Below are positions 32,471-42,925 of a stretch of 46,130 nucleotides of DNA, piece by piece. The translations under genes and the position numbers were made by a program. Source of the stretch: Nemertoderma westbladi. Lineage: Eukaryota > Xenacoelomorpha > Nemertodermatida > Nemertodermatidae. The DNA lies in contig JAUCBJ010007445.1 in the NCBI GenBank assembly GCA_032718475.1, positions 1 through 46,130 of the forward strand, written 5' to 3'. Each line of letters opens with the position of its first letter. The first letter of the stretch is position 1. The notes under the pieces were generated by a model that made no database searches, was not told the origin of the DNA, and saw nothing but the letters and a program-made list of their open reading frames with translations.

Positions 32471-35400
32471 TCACGTTATGGAGTCCCTAGATATTTGTCG
32501 GATTAGGGAAGTAGTCGTAGGAAGAGTATCTTGCCTTCCATAGTTTCCGGACAGTTTTCGGTCTCTTTCCAGTAAACATAAACGACTAGCTGGGCGATTG
32601 AGTTGTTGTGTTACTTTCTCCGCTCCCTTGGCCTGTCTAACCTCCGCCGTGGTAAGATGAGGAGGCCATTCTTCTTCTTCTTTACTTAAGAAGTCGGATC
32701 CACCTAACCAGCCTGGAGTATCTATCAGTTCTTGAGGAGTTGCTCCTCTGGAAGCGATGTCGGCTGGATTAATCGTCCCAAGGCAATGTCTCCATTGATC
32801 TACATTGGAGTTAATATCGTCATTATCTGAGGAGTATGGTGTTCCCTCAGTTGGATCGTCCACATCACTGCTCTCCACTTCCCATTCCTTTACTTGGTAT
32901 ACCTGTTGTTGAGGTAATCTCTCTTTGAGAGTTCTACGGGAAGGGCCAGTGAAGTACCAACCTACTCTAGTTCTTACCGCATAGGTTTGTAGTGGCTGCG
33001 GTTGAGCAGGCCGTTTCTCCAATGTCTCGAGCGCCTCATGCGCGTTTTGGCCGATGAGTATTTGCACTCCAGGAGAATCTGTCTGGAATCGAGGTATCTT
33101 AAGATGTTGGATGCTCTCATCCTCGTCCCAATTATAAAGGTCTGCTTGGGTAGTAGCGAAGTTCTTTATAGCCACCATTTTTACTGACCTTATACTTTGT
33201 GCTCCTAATTTATCCTGGGGGGTGGACAACGCACCTACATAGTAGTCTGCCGTTAGGGTAGATTTCCAAACCTGCATAATTCCTGACATATTCAATTTAG
33301 TCCAGAACTTGGGTTGTCCAGCAAAGATATCTTCGGCTAGTTCTTGATCGATGAATGTTCCTGTACTGCCGGAGTCAAGGAGGGCGTTCACTATGTAACT
33401 TTTGTTAAGACCGTGAACTCTTACCTGCACTACAGGAAATTCTCTGATTCCTACGTTGGAAGTTGGAGCTTTCCAAGATGGTTGTTTGGCAAAAGTAGTT
33501 GGGGGAAACTCATTGTTGGTGTCCTTTTCATAAGTAAGTGCTCGATACACTGCGGTATTGATTAGATAACAGGATTCGTTGGCGTCGGAGAATTCGTCAG
33601 TATAGAATCCTTCCATCTCAGATTCTTGATCAGTGTCGTTTACATCACTGAATTGGACATGTAGTTCGGGCTCACTTACCTGACTCAGTTTGTCTCGTTC
33701 GAACTCACTGTGTAACAAGATGTGATGTTTCGCGCCACACTTTGCACACTTTATGTCGGAGTAACAGGTTCGCCATTGGTGTCCTGATCTGAGGCAATTA
33801 TAGCATAACCGCTTATTCCACAGGACTGTACGTCTGTCTACAAGGGATTTCTTTAGAAATTCAGCACACGCACTCAAACGGTGGGGCCCGTCGCACAGCG
33901 CACATTTTGGTTTGATGTTACTCACCTTAACTTGGTTAACGTTCTGCACTCTCGTTCTTTCTTCGGGCTTTCTTCCGTGAATTCTCTTAGGAGACGTAGG
34001 AGGAATTGTTATTACCTGTTCTCTCCTGTCACTGGTTCGAGACTTGTATTTACTTACGTCTTTATAGGTCTTGTTGTCATAGTAAGATTTTGCTGTGTCT
34101 TTCCCGCTGTCCTCTTCTTGAGAAGCTTGGCTTTCGCCGTCGTCAGTATAACACACTGGTATTATCCTTCTCCTAGAAACGGGTTTCTCACTTACCTTAT
34201 TTTCCGATGTTTTCTCTCTGGACTGCCTTATGAGTTGTAATTTTACTTCACTATCTAAGAAAGACATGAGATCAGCCATGTTAGGACTTCGTCGTTGTTG
34301 TTCATTCATGTACAACACTTTCTTGTCCCAGCGTGTACATACTCCACCCTTTGGTAAAGTAGAGACTACGGCTCCAATAACCATGGAACTCTGATATTCA
34401 TGCGACTTACCTAACCAGTCCAGTTGTCTACAGATCTCTTGAATTTCATCGGAAAACTCTATAATCCCGCTACTAAGGAAGTGTCGGGGGGCTACTAATT
34501 TTGCATACAAATACTTAGCTATGTTATCCTTGTTACCATACCTGATGTTTAATGTATCCCAAACTTGTCTTAATCCATCTGGATGTCCAATAAACTTTAA
34601 TGCCATTAACTTGGGAGGTCCTTCCAAGCACTTGATGAGGAATCTAAGTTTCTCTCCGTTAGATAGTACAGAGTTCTGTATGCTATCTTTGTAATATTCG
34701 TTGAAAGGTAACCATTTCATCTCATCTCCATTGAATTTGACGATCTCTCCCACTTTGACCGCTTGGCGGGCTTCTGTTCTAGCCATCTGACGCGTAAAGC
34801 TTTCTTGGGCCATCGTGTTATTTAATATCGAATTATCGGTATATAAATTTCTCGGATCATTATCAGGTCTATAGGGAATATCATTAATAACAGGTCTATA
34901 ATCACCCTTAATAGGGTTTGCTATAGGAGTTTCAACTTCACTAGCAGTATAGATGCGTGTAGGCTCCACACCTTGCGCATGTAATACTTCAGACCTAACA
35001 GGTTGACACAATGTTACAGGGGGTATTGGTATGCCCTTTTGGATATTGACTAATTTGTCGCGTTCTAGTGCGATACTTTGCTGCACTTCTTGCAACTCTG
35101 CTCTACCTTCCCTCACTGTTCCCTTAAGTTGGTGGACAGTCTCCTGCATCTGTCCTAGCAGGAGATTCATCCCCCGCCGTCCCTCCTCTACCCACTCAAC
35201 CGCCGAAGCGGGAGTCGCCAACATAGTAGCGGGCTGACGCGGGACGACGGGAGACAAATTATTGATTTCTCTCTCTGCTATCTGGACAGGGGTATTCTCT
35301 TGGACTGTTCCACCGGGTACAGGCAGTGTAGTACTATGTAAAGGGAATTTAGAGTTAAGCTCTGGAAGTGCAGGGGTCTCTAGCACAGAAGTGACTTTGG

Positions 35401-36601
35401 GAACAACAGGCCTAATTATTTCAGGTTCATCGACTATAGTAGGGAGTCTTTTGACCTGGATAAATTGTTCTATGGGTTCTGCACTACCTAAGTCTGTGCT
35501 AGTTAGCTGTCTTTTAACAGCTGGGGGCAAATCAGGCAATTTGCGACGGTAAGATGTTTTTCTACGCCTACTTAGATGAGATCTATTTCCTCCGCCTTCA
35601 GGATCGGTGGTCTCGCCTTCCTCCGAGGATGTGTATCCCTGGCGCTTGGGAGTAGATTTTCTCATCATCTGCATTTGATTAGCAGTAAACTGTTTATTTA
35701 TACTGTCTTGTGTCTCTTGCAGATTTTCCAACTCCAGTTGGGTAGTCTGCTCAGAGGCTTTCCGTTCTGCTTCTGCCACTGCCTTTGCTGCTTTTGCATC
35801 AGCCGCCGCTGCCTTTCTTTCTACTTCTGCTTCTGCCATAGCCGCCGCCTTTTGTTCCTCTATCCGTCTTTTCTTTATTTGTTCTTCTCGGACTCTAATG
35901 AGGCGGAGTTTTTCATCACATTCAGCTTGGTTTGCAGCTAACATTTCGGCATCGATTGAGTCCAACACAAGCTTGGTTCCTTCACTATTAGGGGAAAGTC
36001 CAGACAGCCGTCTCCTCAACTCTTCGTCTCCTAGGAATCGCTGATAGTCGGACAAATAAATGTCGATAGCGTCTCTAGTTCGCGGCTTCTCTGCTGATGT
36101 TAATTCGCTTTCCACTTCGCTTTCCACCTCGCTTTCCACTTCGCTTTCCACCTCACTTTCCACTTCGCTTTCCACCTCACTTTCCACTTGAGAAGAAGTG
36201 GCGTCGGTTGATTCTTCATAGGTTGGCCGCTCATCATAAACCGTATCCGCCATCTTCGCTCCGCGTTCGGGCGTCCGCTCAACAGTATCCGAACTACTGG
36301 AGATATCGGGCCGCTGAGAACTAGGTTCTTGGCTAGGAGGTTGCTGCTGTTTTATAGCTTCTTCTTGATCCCGCTTGACTTGGGCCCGAGTGCCTATGGC
36401 AGACCAACGGAGCTTCACTAACTTCGCAAATTGCGAAATCTTTTCTACCAACCTAGGTTCTGACACAACCACTGCAGGGGTTGCCCTTCTTACAGTATGA
36501 GGGGTTTCAGACCTCGGTCTGGGATTCTCTACACTTTGATCTGAGAAACAGGCTGTTGTTTCTAGGAGACTATCTGACAGAGTTTGCCTTGTGTCAGCCA
36601 T
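32471..36601 (-). CDS. BEL/Pao Gag-protease ORF with RT deleted (1376 aa)
   Basis: One open frame. Residues 1-580 are low-complexity and coiled-coil, including SEVESEVE repeats and an Ala/Glu/Lys helix. About 600-780 is the Gag-like DUF1759 region (GEIVKFNGDEMKWLPFNEYY; ALKFIGHPDGLRQVWDTL). Zinc knuckles follow at about 900-960 (CALCDGPHRLSAC, CYNCLRSGHQWRTC, CAKCGAKHH). A retropepsin (DUF1758) carries NALLDSGSTGTFID at about 1075 and VQILIGQNA. The frame then passes from a linker (QVKEWEVESSDVDD) straight to WRHCLGTINPADIASRGATP at about 1265, which in BEL elements lies after RT and RNase H. So RT and most of RNase H are absent without loss of frame. The C-terminus is short and no integrase follows. 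Expected product: particle-forming Gag with protease. Confidence 0.88.
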   Translation of the reverse strand: MADTRQTLSDSLLETTACFSDQSVENPRPRSETPHTVRRATPAVVVSEPRLVEKISQFAKLVKLRWSAIGTRAQVKRDQEEAIKQQQPPSQEPSSQRPDISSSSDTVERTPERGAKMADTVYDERPTYEESTDATSSQVESEVESEVESEVESEVESEVESEVESELTSAEKPRTRDAIDIYLSDYQRFLGDEELRRRLSGLSPNSEGTKLVLDSIDAEMLAANQAECDEKLRLIRVREEQIKKRRIEEQKAAAMAEAEVERKAAAADAKAAKAVAEAERKASEQTTQLELENLQETQDSINKQFTANQMQMMRKSTPKRQGYTSSEEGETTDPEGGGNRSHLSRRRKTSYRRKLPDLPPAVKRQLTSTDLGSAEPIEQFIQVKRLPTIVDEPEIIRPVVPKVTSVLETPALPELNSKFPLHSTTLPVPGGTVQENTPVQIAEREINNLSPVVPRQPATMLATPASAVEWVEEGRRGMNLLLGQMQETVHQLKGTVREGRAELQEVQQSIALERDKLVNIQKGIPIPPVTLCQPVRSEVLHAQGVEPTRIYTASEVETPIANPIKGDYRPVINDIPYRPDNDPRNLYTDNSILNNTMAQESFTRQMARTEARQAVKVGEIVKFNGDEMKWLPFNEYYKDSIQNSVLSNGEKLRFLIKCLEGPPKLMALKFIGHPDGLRQVWDTLNIRYGNKDNIAKYLYAKLVAPRHFLSSGIIEFSDEIQEICRQLDWLGKSHEYQSSMVIGAVVSTLPKGGVCTRWDKKVLYMNEQQRRSPNMADLMSFLDSEVKLQLIRQSREKTSENKVSEKPVSRRRIIPVCYTDDGESQASQEEDSGKDTAKSYYDNKTYKDVSKYKSRTSDRREQVITIPPTSPKRIHGRKPEERTRVQNVNQVKVSNIKPKCALCDGPHRLSACAEFLKKSLVDRRTVLWNKRLCYNCLRSGHQWRTCYSDIKCAKCGAKHHILLHSEFERDKLSQVSEPELHVQFSDVNDTDQESEMEGFYTDEFSDANESCYLINTAVYRALTYEKDTNNEFPPTTFAKQPSWKAPTSNVGIREFPVVQVRVHGLNKSYIVNALLDSGSTGTFIDQELAEDIFAGQPKFWTKLNMSGIMQVWKSTLTADYYVGALSTPQDKLGAQSIRSVKMVAIKNFATTQADLYNWDEDESIQHLKIPRFQTDSPGVQILIGQNAHEALETLEKRPAQPQPLQTYAVRTRVGWYFTGPSRRTLKERLPQQQVYQVKEWEVESSDVDDPTEGTPYSSDNDDINSNVDQWRHCLGTINPADIASRGATPQELIDTPGWLGGSDFLSKEEEEWPPHLTTAEVRQAKGAEKVTQQLNRPASRLCLLERDRKLSGNYGRQDTLPTTTSLIRQISRDSIT
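36103..36190 (-). repeat. 12-bp coding repeat (SEVE units) in gag
   Basis: About seven copies of a 12-bp unit encoding Ser-Glu-Val-Glu, alternating GAAGTG and GAGGTG codons. Confidence 0.92.
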
Positions 36602-37358
36602 GTTTGATTGTACAGTTGAATGCCTACTGCTATATTACAGTTAAAGCAAGTCTAGTAATTCAGTATCACTGTTAGCCTAGTAATTAATTACCGATACTGC
36701 TACTCAGTGTAGCGTGATATATATATAATATATTAGAATACCGGTATGCTTATAATATATATAAGTATTATTACAGACTAGATTTGTCACAGAGTACCGG
36801 TATATAATTTTAGCACAAATATATATAAATATATAATAGGCCTATCGTGGATACCGGTATACAGCCTACACTTATAGTATATAAGTATAATTCTGGACTA
36901 TAATTAATTACAGAGTACCGGTATGATTTCAGCACAAATTTATAGAAATAAATATAATAAGCCTATGGTAAATACCGGTATGTCAATTATTTTAGAATAA
37001 TTGAATTTCTGAATATTTTAGGGTTACTTGGTTACTTTAACTTACTTTGTTACCGTTATTTAAGCAGTAGTCCAACTGATTTTGAGACCTAGTTGTTGTA
37101 TGGCAGGCCTACTATTTATAAATCGTTTGAGTTGATTTATAATATATATATACCCGTTTAAAAGGGTTTTGTCAATATTTGAAACAAATGTTATTATTTC
37201 TGGGGTTCACTACACAGAAGCTGTGCGCTCTCAGTGAAGTGCTATTTATTGGACACTAAAACTGATAATTCTAATTTACCTAAGTTACTTAATACTACAA
37301 ATTACTTACGATATGGGTGAGATTAAATCTCTTATTAAACACAACAAAAAATATTACG
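36602..37358. repeat. Leader of the BEL-type element with ~121-bp diverged tandem repeat
   Basis: Non-coding. Blocks with ACAGAGTACCGGTAT (36789 and 36910), ATTT(T)AGCACAAAT, and GGCCTAT/GCCTATGG-ATACCGGTAT recur at about 121 bp, about 2.3 copies from 36700 to 36985. Confidence 0.7.
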
Positions 37359-37363
37359 TACGA

Positions 37364-37901
37364 TGTGACGGGATCCAGGAGGGATCCCGATTTATCCGAT
37401 GTGGTATTTAGTCCACGCGTCCCCGCCGTGTATAAGAGTGAAATAAAGATAACTGAGTTCTGAAGTTCGGTGTATAATAATAGGTTATAGGATATAGATA
37501 TATTGTGAATTATACGGTAGGCGGGATACGGTAACTAAAGTCCCGTGATCCCCTAACTAAACTAATTGGCTGTACCCTACGCTAGCACTGCTGCACTGAG
37601 ATAACTGAATCACTGATTAATAGGTTATTGGTTATATTGCACGGTGGCCTTACTGCTACTCAATCGATGCCATCCCCCCCTCTGATTGGTTAATACCCTT
37701 GTTGGCGCCCCGTGGAGTATTCCCGTTCACTCCACCTGTTCTCCTTGGGTTAGGGGTTTGGCCCCTGACCCTCTATTGTGTGCCTCCTTCCCACTCTCAT
37801 TGGGATGGCACGAGTTGGTTAATTGCCCAATCTCGTGGCTCCCAATATTGCTTATCGGCTAATAACTTTATGGGGTGTTGGCAGGATTGAATAAGCTAAC
37901 A
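37364..37901 (-). repeat. LTR of the nested element (3' LTR)
   Basis: TGTGACGGG to GCTAACA; partner at 39642-40178. Contains GGAGGGATCCC where the partner has one G fewer, and GCAGG where the partner has GCGGG. Confidence 0.96.
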
Positions 37902-37910
37902 CTCCCCCCC

Positions 37911-37939
37911 ATGCTATCTTCCCGGTAAGAAGATAGCAT
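37911..37939. repeat. Perfect hairpin next to the polypurine tract of the nested element
   Basis: ATGCTATCTTC pairs with GAAGATAGCAT around a 7-nt loop. In the element's orientation it lies immediately upstream of the G-rich tract. Confidence 0.9.
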
Positions 37940-38538
37940 CAACCAAAAAGTGCGTTACAATCCCGCTGGATCCCGATCTAGTATCGGGTGTGGGGTGGAA
38001 TTCTTTTCTCTTGGAGCCGGCTTTCCAGGCCACCCCCTATGGGTATGATAACGCTACCCTGTGTGCCTGGCGTCTCATGTCGGGCCGATCGCGTTCACCT
38101 CTTCACGCGATTTTTGTTTCCCCAACACTTTCGCCCTTGACTCTACTCTCCTCTCACTCTACTCTCGGACTTCCTCGTCCCTCACTCAGCCTCTTATTCT
38201 CCCCCCCCACACTAGAATTGCGTTCGCACTCTCTCCGCACTTCGCACTCTTATTCCGATTCTCAACTCCACTTTGACTGTTTTATCTCTCTTGACGAACC
38301 TCCCCCCCCCTCTCGTGCCGTCGCACTCAAGAAGCGTGAAATTGTCAGTTGTCTCGTCCATAGTGCCATAGTCAATTGTCCCCCAGTCCCAGTAGCTAAT
38401 TGAGAAAGGTTGTATGACTATAGTACTTACTCCAAACGTATGTATTTTACTGCTAATCACTACGTACGTACATACAAATTGCACTTATATAGTTATTTGC
38501 ATTAATTAAATTTATACTTTCCGTTTCTATACCGTGTA
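37940..38538. other. 3' untranslated part of the nested element
   Basis: Pyrimidine-rich on the plus strand with C tracts (38201-38208, 38301-38310). No ORF of interest on the element's own strand. Confidence 0.5.
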
Positions 38539-39561
38539 CTATACCGTTTCCCTCTCTAACCGCACTCTCCCTTCCTCTAGCCGTTCCTTCATTTCTCTAT
38601 GATCTTTCGCTGCCATGCTGAGGCGATATTCGGCACCTATTTCTCTCACCGCTCTTCCTTTCGCGGAGGATGTAACAGACTTATCGGTTACGACGGATTT
38701 CCCCCGCCTTCCCGACCTACTGATTTTCCCCCGCTTCTCGGAGCTTTCTCCGACCGACGAGGCCGAATCCTCGGGGTTAACCTCGGATTCGCCCCCTTCG
38801 GGTTCCCTCCAGCCTACTGGTTTTACTCCCCGGGCATCGACCAAGTATGGCCCTATGTACACTGACGCTACACTAGGTTCCATACTCCCACACTCCCATA
38901 GTTCAAACAGTTCCCCGGCAATCCCGTGTGCTCTCGTTTCGGCTAGTTCTTTTTGCCCAAAACGTATTAGGTAATTTATGTGTCTATCCGACTCACCTAG
39001 TCGCTTTCTCAGTCTCACCTCGTCTACCTTCGCCCCTTCCTTCTTGGCGTCCTTTATCATCCTTCGGGTCGCGTTGTAGGCCCGTCGAAGTCGCTCTGAA
39101 ACCCCGACGTCCTCGTCGCCGACCTCTCCTCCGTCCCTCCGGGTTCGACGTCGTACCGGCGGCTCCACCGTCGCCGTTCCGGTGGGCCGTCCGTCGCCCT
39201 CGGCCTGTAGCTGGCCGGCGACATCGGTACCGATCTCTTCTCCGTCTCTTCGTGTCCGGCGTCGCACCGTCGGCCCCACCGTCGCCGTTTCGGTGGGCCG
39301 CTCGTCGCCCTCGGCCGGTAGCTGGCCGGCGACATCGGCGCGCCGTTCTCCCTCTCGCGTCGACTCATCTCCCTCTCCCTCCGTCTCGCTCTCTCTCTCT
39401 CTTGGCTCGACTTCGGGTTCCAGGCCCTCCTCGTCCTGGACTTCCTGTTCGCCCATTATCGATGGCTCCGGCGTCGTGGGCCCGTATCGCTTGGTCGCGG
39501 CCTCGCGGATCGTTTGATCTTCGTCCGGGGTCCGCGTCGGTGTCTCGCCCGATTCACTCAT
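38539..39561 (-). CDS. Gag-like ORF of the nested LTR element (340 aa)
   Basis: A complete ATG-to-stop frame, much more GC-rich than the surroundings. The N-terminal half is acidic and disordered, with a duplicated block of about 37 residues: DVAGQLPAEGDERPTETATV and DVAGQLQAEGDGRPTGTATV, each followed by RRRTRRDG. The middle is helical and basic (SERLRRAYNATRRMIKDAKK; LRKRLGESDRHINYLIRFGQ). The C-terminus ends in a charged helix (KDHREMKERLEEGRVRLERE). No zinc knuckle, protease or RT is present. As the only ORF between two LTRs it is probably a Gag-like structural protein, but I recognise no named domain. Confidence 0.6.
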   Translation of the reverse strand: MSESGETPTRTPDEDQTIREAATKRYGPTTPEPSIMGEQEVQDEEGLEPEVEPRERESETEGEGDESTREGERRADVAGQLPAEGDERPTETATVGPTVRRRTRRDGEEIGTDVAGQLQAEGDGRPTGTATVEPPVRRRTRRDGGEVGDEDVGVSERLRRAYNATRRMIKDAKKEGAKVDEVRLRKRLGESDRHINYLIRFGQKELAETRAHGIAGELFELWECGSMEPSVASVYIGPYLVDARGVKPVGWREPEGGESEVNPEDSASSVGESSEKRGKISRSGRRGKSVVTDKSVTSSAKGRAVREIGAEYRLSMAAKDHREMKERLEEGRVRLERETV

Positions 39562-39641
39562 CTCGTTTGTGACTGATGATTCGGCTAGCTAGGTTGTAGT
39601 TCTTAGAGTTTAACTAGGGCGGCAGCTCGGCTTTAGTTACT

Positions 39642-40178
39642 GTGACGGGATCCAGGAGGGATCCCGATTTATCCGATGTGGTATTTAGTCCACGCGTCCC
39701 CGCCGTGTATAAGAGTGAAATAAAGATAACTGAGTTCTGAAGTTCGGTGTATAATAATAGGTTATAGGATATAGATATATTGTGAATTATACGGTAGGCG
39801 GGATACGGTAACTAAAGTCCCGTGATCCCCTAACTAAACTAATTGGCTGTACCCTACGCTAGCACTGCTGCACTGAGATAACTGAATCACTGATTAATAG
39901 GTTATTGGTTATATTGCACGGTGGCCTTACTGCTACTCAATCGATGCCATCCCCCCCTCTGATTGGTTAATACCCTTGTTGGCGCCCCGTGGAGTATTCC
40001 CGTTCACTCCACCTGTTCTCCTTGGGTTAGGGGTTTGGCCCCTGACCCTCTATTGTGTGCCTCCTTCCCACTCTCATTGGGATGGCACGAGTTGGTTAAT
40101 TGCCCAATCTCGTGGCTCCCAATATTGCTTATCGGCTAATAACTTTATGGGGTGTTGGCGGGATTGAATAAGCTAACA
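39642..40178 (-). repeat. LTR of the nested element (5' LTR)
   Basis: 537 bp, partner of 37364-37901; followed on the right by TACGA (40179-40183). Confidence 0.96.
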
Positions 40179-40183
40179 TACGA

Positions 40184-41669
40184 GATTTTTAGGGTAATTT
40201 TACAGGAAGTCTACAAACCAGCCTAACAAAGGGTTAGATTTCTGGTTATTACAACTGACAGAATACTACGGTATTTAAATAATAAGTAGTAGTAAATATA
40301 TTGCACTGTCCAGATAAGAAAATACCACCGCCTGACGACCTATAGCCGTATCTCTATAGGTACTACGTTATGTATCACGGAGTGTTCCTACCCAGAAGTT
40401 AATAGAGCTAACGAATGTGCCTATCAACCACTTTACAACACAAATATACTGCCTACACACTAATTACTTCGGAAAGCACTGTACACTAAACCCTAAATTA
40501 GGTACAAGTACTGGTATAACAAATAATCAGCAGTTAAATATACTTGAACAGTTAAAAGAACCACGGCATCTGCTGGAGTGACCGAAGCACAAAGTCACCA
40601 GTCTTTTCCTACGCCAAGCAGCCCGTGTAGTACCGGGGTTAATTTAACTATAACGGTATGTGTAACAAACACAATTACTGTAGGAATAAACTTGGGGACA
40701 TGAATGTTGCGAATAATCGCATAAACTCTGAATAATAAATATTACGCTACCCGTACAGAATACTCAAACAAATACAAACCAAAACGCTGGCTGACTACCA
40801 CCAAGCCTAAATAAACTACCGTACGTGTAGATTCTGAAATAGTTAGTTAGTATGCGTTCTAACACGGTAGTACGACTTATTCTTTAAGAGGGGATTGACC
40901 TTACCGCTATGGCTGCCCCAACTTACTAACGGAGCTTTATCAGACAAACTCTACACACGCAGCAATCTCTTCAGACCTAATAATAGCTAGACAACAATCC
41001 AGCCTACAAAATATCTGAGTAATAACTATTACGGTACCTGAACAGACCACACAAACAAACACAGGCCAAAACGCTGGCAGACTACTATCAAGCCTAAATA
41101 AACTACAGTATATGCAGATTCTGAAATAGTTAGTTAGTATGCGTTCTAACACGGTAGTACGACTTATTCTTTAAGAGGGGATTGACCTTGCAGCATATGG
41201 CTGCCCCAACTTACTAACGGCACTCTATCAGACAAACTCTACACACGCCGTAATCTCTCCAAACCCAACAACAGTCAGACATCAGTTCAGCCTACAATTA
41301 TCTGAACAATCTGAGCAGACTTACACGTCTTCAGCTCAATATTTACTTACTAGGAAATAAAACCGACAGAAATAAGTAAAATCTCAATAAAAACCAGGGC
41401 GGCCGTTCCCTGATTAAATACTAAGACCTACCGGTATACTATAATCAAAATCGAATAATACTAATGTACTTATACTGGAAGTACCGGTTAGGGCAGTTGG
41501 GCCTACGGACCTACAGAAGTGCCGGTTCTGGCAGTTGGACCTACTGACCTACAGCAGTACCGGTTCTGGCAGTTGGGCCTACTGACCTACAGAAGTACCG
41601 GTTCAGGTTTACCGGTCGATCGGTACTTTCAACTTTATTGCTTACTGCAATAAAGTCAATGACTGTTAT
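40184..41669. repeat. Leader of the BEL-type element with two tandem repeats
   Basis: About 1.5 kb without a gene. A tandem duplication with a 287-bp period spans about 40760-41330; GATTCTGAAATAGTTAGTTA recurs at 40830 and 41117. A 38-bp repeat (ACCGGTT, GGGCAGTTGG, CCTAC..ACCTACAG) recurs at 41483, 41521, 41559 and 41597. Confidence 0.85.
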
Positions 41670-42925
41670 TGTACGCGCTTTTGAAGACCTTTAGCAGTTT
41701 AACCTGCCAAAATTTATATGTCTTTTGATTTATAAATATACTTTAGAAGATGACAAATATTCAATACCAATAAACAAAACATTAGCAGAAGCCAGCCTAG
41801 TGCGCGTCCATTCACCCGCTGGATAATCCCGGGAGGCTGGATTCTGTCGGCTTAGATTATTATTGCAGTGAAGCTTACGGTATTGTATTATTCGATTGAT
41901 CGTTAATAATTAATTTCTGACTAATATTATTCACTTTCGGGAAATATTAACAGTTCCTTTTAGGACGTGGCGCTCTATCTAAGTAAACAGAGATATGACT
42001 TATACTAATCACAACGGTAAGTCGGTAAGGCTTATGATTCACGTATGAGGCGCATTCTTTAGGAAATGCTTAGTTATCAGCCACAATCATGCACACTACC
42101 GGTAACGCACAATACTGCTCACTAATTTGCCGACCGTCAATGAATTTTATCATATATAAAGAGAATAGCAACGGACTCATGTAGGGCTTATCAAATAGCA
42201 TTAAATTCAATACACACCACAATAATATAAGTCGCAATCGCTATATATATAACCCGCCTCTCTAACCTGTAGTGTATCAAGAAAATTGGGAAATTTGGGT
42301 TCTTTATAAATGTTCTCCAAATAATATTCAATCCACTGATATAAGATATGACAACAGTACAACATTAAGACGGTAGGTTAAGATATGATATGCACTGATA
42401 TGGACCGATATGTGAGTTGTTATGAACCGTGAATTGATAACAGTCATACGCTCTATAATCTTAAGCCTACTAATGTTTCTTTCTAGAGCCGTTGTTTCTG
42501 GCTTAGACAGCAATAACAACAAAGTATCAAGTAAAAACAGTAAGACTGAACACTCTCCTTATGATCGACCGAAAAGCTACACGTCGACAGGAAAAATCGC
42601 TCTGATTGGTTCAAGCCAAACAAAGAACCATGCGTCCAATGGCTGTTTCCATGTCAGCAACCAGCTGTTAGATGTCGTAATATGAATCATCACGGCTAAG
42701 CTATGAAAGGTATTTGTCGCATTGCAGGTTTTTTGTCTTACCATGTCCGCTAAAACACGTATATAGCAGAATGACTTTTATGTCCGTTAAAACACCTGTA
42801 ACGGTACCTTGAGGGCGAGGGGAATATATATACAGTTAGAGAACCTTTTTAGAGTATTCCAGCGCCTGGGGGGAAACTGGATTGCGAAGCAAAGGGGCCA
42901 GTTATATCCCACAGAAGCTTTTACA
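41670..42925 (-). repeat. LTR of the BEL-type element (5' LTR on the minus strand)
   Basis: 1256 bp, starts TGTACGCGC and ends TTTTACA on the plus strand; followed by CTTAG at 42926-42930, the right target duplication. It is expected to hold the element promoter. Confidence 0.97.

Larger units (their letters stand above)
37364..40178 (-). mobile_element. Nested 2.8-kb non-autonomous LTR retrotransposon (TR-GAG-like)
   Basis: LTRs of 538 bp (37364-37901) and 537 bp (39642-40178) differ by one G indel and one A/G change. TACGA at 37359-37363 and 40179-40183 is the target duplication. On the minus strand a G7AG tract directly precedes the 3' LTR (37902-37910), which fits a polypurine tract. The internal 1.74 kb holds one 340-codon ORF and no protease, RT or integrase. 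It sits in the leader of the BEL-type element. No primer-binding site was recognised. Confidence 0.93.
28059..42925 (-). mobile_element. 14,867-bp non-autonomous LTR retrotransposon of BEL/Pao type
   Basis: Flanked by 1256-bp LTRs that differ, by eye, at one position (28151 T, 41762 C), and by a CTTAG duplication. The transcript strand is minus: the ORFs are on it, and the purine-rich GGGAGCGG directly upstream of the 3' LTR (at 29315) fits a polypurine tract. In element order: LTR, long leader with tandem repeats, a nested 2.8-kb LTR element, a Gag-protease ORF lacking RT, a non-coding stretch, a Cys-rich ORF, LTR. No primer-binding site was recognised after the 5' LTR. The near-identity of the LTRs implies recent insertion, so a helper element must exist elsewhere. 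Confidence 0.93.

Noticed and set aside
37699-37890. 63-codon ORF repeated at 39976-40167
   Set aside because: Within the nested element's LTRs and antisense; a by-product of the duplicated LTR.
38928-39572. Plus-strand Arg/Pro/Ser-rich ORF of 214 codons
   Set aside because: Antisense shadow of the GC-rich gag-like ORF; lacks stops because of base composition.
28059-42925. Solo inverted or segmental duplication as the explanation of the 1256-bp repeats
   Set aside because: TG...CA ends, a 5-bp target duplication, a polypurine tract and Gag-protease between them fit an LTR retrotransposon.
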